Of a stretch of DNA of 15,593 nucleotides, positions 13,410 to 15,593 are shown one piece after another. The stretch is from NCBI GenBank assembly GCA_003343605.1, contig QAKW01000091.1, positions 1-15,593 on the forward strand, read 5' to 3'. The stretch is from Clostridiales bacterium (GTDB lineage Bacteria > Bacillota > Clostridia > Oscillospirales > QAKW01). Below the pieces are notes generated by a model. That model saw nothing but the letters and a program-made list of their open reading frames with translations. It was not told where the DNA came from and did not search any database. How positions within the stretch are numbered: position 1 is the stretch's first letter; each line of letters begins with the position of its first letter. The position numbers and the translations under genes were made by a program.

Positions 13410-13432
13410 CCCCAAAATCTTTTGATTTCATA

Positions 13433-13461
13433 TTGAAAAAGAAATATGGCTATGATAGAAT
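13433..13461 (+). promoter_or_regulatory. promoter of metG
   Basis: TTGAAA (13433-13438), a 17-base spacer ending in an extended TGA, and TAGAAT (13456-13461) predict a start near 13468. Both hexamers and the spacing are identical to those of the divergent pduL promoter. The leader is under 40 bases, too short for a T-box. Confidence 0.78.
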
Positions 13462-13505
13462 AAAGGGAAAAGTGGAAAAAAATGCAAAGGGGCGTTCAAT
13501 CAATC

Positions 13506-15440
13506 ATGGCGAAGAAATATTATCTGACCACTGCGATCACCTATACCTCCGGCAAACCGCATATCGGCAATACCTATGAAATCATCCTGGCCGATAGCAT
13601 CGCCCGCTTTAAACGAATGCAGGGCTATGAGGTCTATTTTCAGACAGGCACCGATGAGCACGGCGAAAAAATCCAGCAAAAAGCAGAGGCCGCCGGCGTT
13701 ACGCCCCAGCAGTTTGTAGATGGCGTTGCAGGCGAGATCCGGCGTATCTGGGATCTGATGAATACCACCTACGACCGTTTTGTGCGCACCACCGATCCCG
13801 CGCATGAAAAGAAGATTCAGCAGATTTTCGAGCGCCTCTACCGCCAGGGCGATATTTATAAGGGGCACTACGAAGGCATGTACTGCACGCCCTGCGAAGC
13901 CTTTTTCACCGAAACCCAGTTGGTCGACGGCAAATGCCCCGACTGCGGCCGGGAGGTTCATCCCGCAAAGGAAGAGGCCTATTTCTTCCGGCTATCCAAA
14001 TATGCAAAGCAGCTGGAAGCGTATATTGAAGCCCATCCGGAATTCATCTGGCCGCCCCAGCGGAAAAATGAAATGGTCAATAATTTTCTCAAGCCCGGCC
14101 TTCAGGACCTGTGCGTTTCGCGCACTTCCTTCAATTGGGGGATCCCGGTCTCGTTTGATCCGGAGCATGTGGTTTATGTATGGATCGATGCGCTCTCCAA
14201 TTATATTACCTTTCCGGGCTATGATCCAAACGGGGCGCATTCCGCGGAATACCGGAAGTTCTGGCCGGCCGATATGCACCTGATCGGGAAGGACATTGTG
14301 CGGTTCCACACCATCTACTGGCCCTGCATCCTGCTGGCGCTGGGCGAGGAGCTGCCCCGCCAGGTTTTCGGCCATCCCTGGCTGATTATGAGCGACGGCA
14401 AGATGAGCAAATCCAAAGGGAATGTGCTTTACGCCGATGATCTGGTCGCCTTGTTCGGGGTAGACGCGGTGCGCTATTACGTGCTGCATGAAATTCCCTT
14501 TGCCAACGACGGCCTGATTTCCTATGAGCTGATCATGGAGCGTGTGAATACCGATCTTGCCAATATTCTCGGGAATCTTGTCAACCGCACCATTTCCATG
14601 ACCGGGAAGTATTTCGGCGGTGAAATCAAGGCGCCCGGTGCGCTGCAGGGGCCGGATGAAGAGCTGCTGGCGCTGGCAGCCGCAACCCCCGTCAGAGTGG
14701 AAGCGCAGATGGAGAGCATGCATATCGCCGATGCGATCGATGAAATCTTCACGCTGCTGCGCCGCGCCAATAAATATGTGGATGAAACAGAGCCCTGGGT
14801 GCTCGGCCGCCCCGATGGCGATCATGCCCGGCTGGCCACGGTGCTTTATCATCTGCTCGAATGTATCCGGATCGCCGCCACGCTTCTGAAACCCTTTATG
14901 CCGGAAACGGCGGAAAAAATCTTCCGGCAGCTCGGGGTAAGCGATCAGAGCCTCGAAGAGGCGAAAACCTTCGGGCTCCTGCGGCCCGGCGCCTCCGTCG
15001 GCAAGCCGGAGATTCTCTTCGCCAGAATCGATATTCCGAAAAAGCTGGAGGAGATCAAAGCGGCGGAAGCGGCAAAAAAGAAAGAAGCGCAGCCGCCCAA
15101 AGCACCGGAAGGGCTGGCGCTGATCTCAATCGATGATTTTTCCAAAGTGGCGCTGCGGGTCGGCCGGATCAAAGCCTGCGAGCCCCTTGCGGGGAGCGAT
15201 AAGCTTTTGAAGCTTACCGTGGATAACGGCGCCGGCACCAAGCAGGTGCTCTCCGGCATCGCCGCCTATTACCGACCGGAGGAGCTGACCGGCAAAAAAA
15301 TCATTTTAGTAGATAATTTAAAGCCGGCCAAGCTGCGGGGCGCCCTCAGCGAGGGCATGCTTCTTGCCGCAGATACGGAAAATGGGGTAAAGGTACTCTT
15401 TTTAGATGATTCGCTGCAGCCGGGGGCGGTGATTCGATGA
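13506..15440 (+). CDS. metG: methionyl-tRNA synthetase
   Basis: MetRS charges tRNA-Met and initiator tRNA with methionine in the cytoplasm. The 644-residue product has the class I HIGH-type motif as HIGN at 19-22 and KMSKS at 299-303. A zinc-knuckle insert has one CxxC at 127/130 and a second at 144/147. The anticodon-binding helical domain lies at about 350-510. A lysine/alanine-rich linker leads to a C-terminal tRNA-binding OB fold (about 540-644, IDDFSKVALRVGRIKACEP), the long dimeric form usual in Firmicutes. I chose ATG 13506 (MAKKYYLTTAITY) by family N-terminus. AAAGGGG lies 13 bases upstream, rather far, and an in-frame ATG at 13482 would add eight residues with a weaker site. It overlaps tatD by four bases. 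Confidence 0.97.
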   Translation: MAKKYYLTTAITYTSGKPHIGNTYEIILADSIARFKRMQGYEVYFQTGTDEHGEKIQQKAEAAGVTPQQFVDGVAGEIRRIWDLMNTTYDRFVRTTDPAHEKKIQQIFERLYRQGDIYKGHYEGMYCTPCEAFFTETQLVDGKCPDCGREVHPAKEEAYFFRLSKYAKQLEAYIEAHPEFIWPPQRKNEMVNNFLKPGLQDLCVSRTSFNWGIPVSFDPEHVVYVWIDALSNYITFPGYDPNGAHSAEYRKFWPADMHLIGKDIVRFHTIYWPCILLALGEELPRQVFGHPWLIMSDGKMSKSKGNVLYADDLVALFGVDAVRYYVLHEIPFANDGLISYELIMERVNTDLANILGNLVNRTISMTGKYFGGEIKAPGALQGPDEELLALAAATPVRVEAQMESMHIADAIDEIFTLLRRANKYVDETEPWVLGRPDGDHARLATVLYHLLECIRIAATLLKPFMPETAEKIFRQLGVSDQSLEEAKTFGLLRPGASVGKPEILFARIDIPKKLEEIKAAEAAKKKEAQPPKAPEGLALISIDDFSKVALRVGRIKACEPLAGSDKLLKLTVDNGAGTKQVLSGIAAYYRPEELTGKKIILVDNLKPAKLRGALSEGMLLAADTENGVKVLFLDDSLQPGAVIR

Positions 15441-15593
15441 TCGATGTGCACGCCCATCTCGATGACGCCCGCTTCGATCCCGACCGGCCGGCCCTGATCG
15501 CCGCGCTGCGGGAAGCCGGCATCCGGCGGGTGCTCAATGCCGGCAGCAATCATGAATCCTGCCGCCGCACACTGCGGCTTGCCGCAGAAAACG
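15437..15593 (+). CDS. tatD: TatD family metal-dependent hydrolase, 3' part cut by window edge
   Basis: TatD proteins are cytoplasmic TIM-barrel metal-dependent DNases of about 255 residues. Only 52 codons are inside the window. They show the defining N-terminal metal motif VHAHLDD (residues 4-10, HxHxxD), then RPALIAALREAGIRRVLNAG, the typical first helix and second strand. The ATG (15437) overlaps the metG stop as ATGA, so translation is coupled. metG followed by tatD is the usual order in Firmicutes, which supports the call. Confidence 0.92.
   Translation, partial: MIDVHAHLDDARFDPDRPALIAALREAGIRRVLNAGSNHESCRRTLRLAAEN

Noticed and set aside
13346..13505. T-box or S-box riboswitch ahead of metG
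   Set aside because: A good promoter leaves a leader of under 40 bases and no terminator hairpin, too short for either element.

Overview
The window looks like chromosome of a low-to-mid GC Gram-positive bacterium, most likely a member of the Clostridia. Pointers are a Gram-positive HPr kinase/phosphorylase (hprK), a zinc-type ribosomal protein L28 (rpmB), a class A penicillin-binding protein with a Firmicutes-style C-terminus, a probable DUF2508 (YaaL-like) small protein, the metG-tatD pair, and crisp sigma-A-like promoters with strong AGGAGG-type ribosome binding sites. The genus cannot be fixed from the sequence alone. No tRNA, rRNA, insertion sequence, phage gene, CRISPR array or recognisable defence system is visible, and no gene-free stretch exceeds 300 bases.

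Layout. Bases 1-855 hold the 5' part of hprK on the minus strand, which runs off the left edge. Divergent from it is rpmB, followed by two tandem terminators. From 1304 to 8921 everything reads on the minus strand. In order of transcription, right to left, these are a DUF2508-like small protein, a possible 40-codon ORF, a large solute-binding-type lipoprotein, a polytopic DUF975-like membrane protein, a bifunctional class A PBP with a TTG start, and a polytopic GT-C-like membrane protein. Terminators follow the lipoprotein and PBP genes. A plus-strand gene at 9073-10794 encodes a membrane-anchored mosaic of TPR, chitobiase-C-terminal-like and leucine-rich repeats, and it ends at a bidirectional terminator. 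Bases 10836-13345 hold a minus-strand cluster of pduL, a glycoside-hydrolase-like TIM-barrel protein and a sugar phosphate isomerase/epimerase-like protein. Divergent from pduL are metG and, overlapping it by 4 bases, the start of tatD.

How the parts fit. The central block (lipoprotein, membrane proteins, PBP, LRR protein) is cell-envelope related. The pduL cluster looks like a small carbon-metabolism unit whose substrate is unknown. hprK, rpmB, metG and tatD are housekeeping genes. The less ordinary items are the uncharacterised TIM-barrel pair behind a pduL that lacks a microcompartment-targeting extension, a 42-codon leader ORF ending one base before the PBP TTG start, a short ORF with a strong ribosome binding site overlapping the lipoprotein promoter, and the TPR/CHB/LRR mosaic. 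I did not find a clearly new multi-gene system. The pduL/TIM-barrel unit is the best candidate for undescribed biochemistry.
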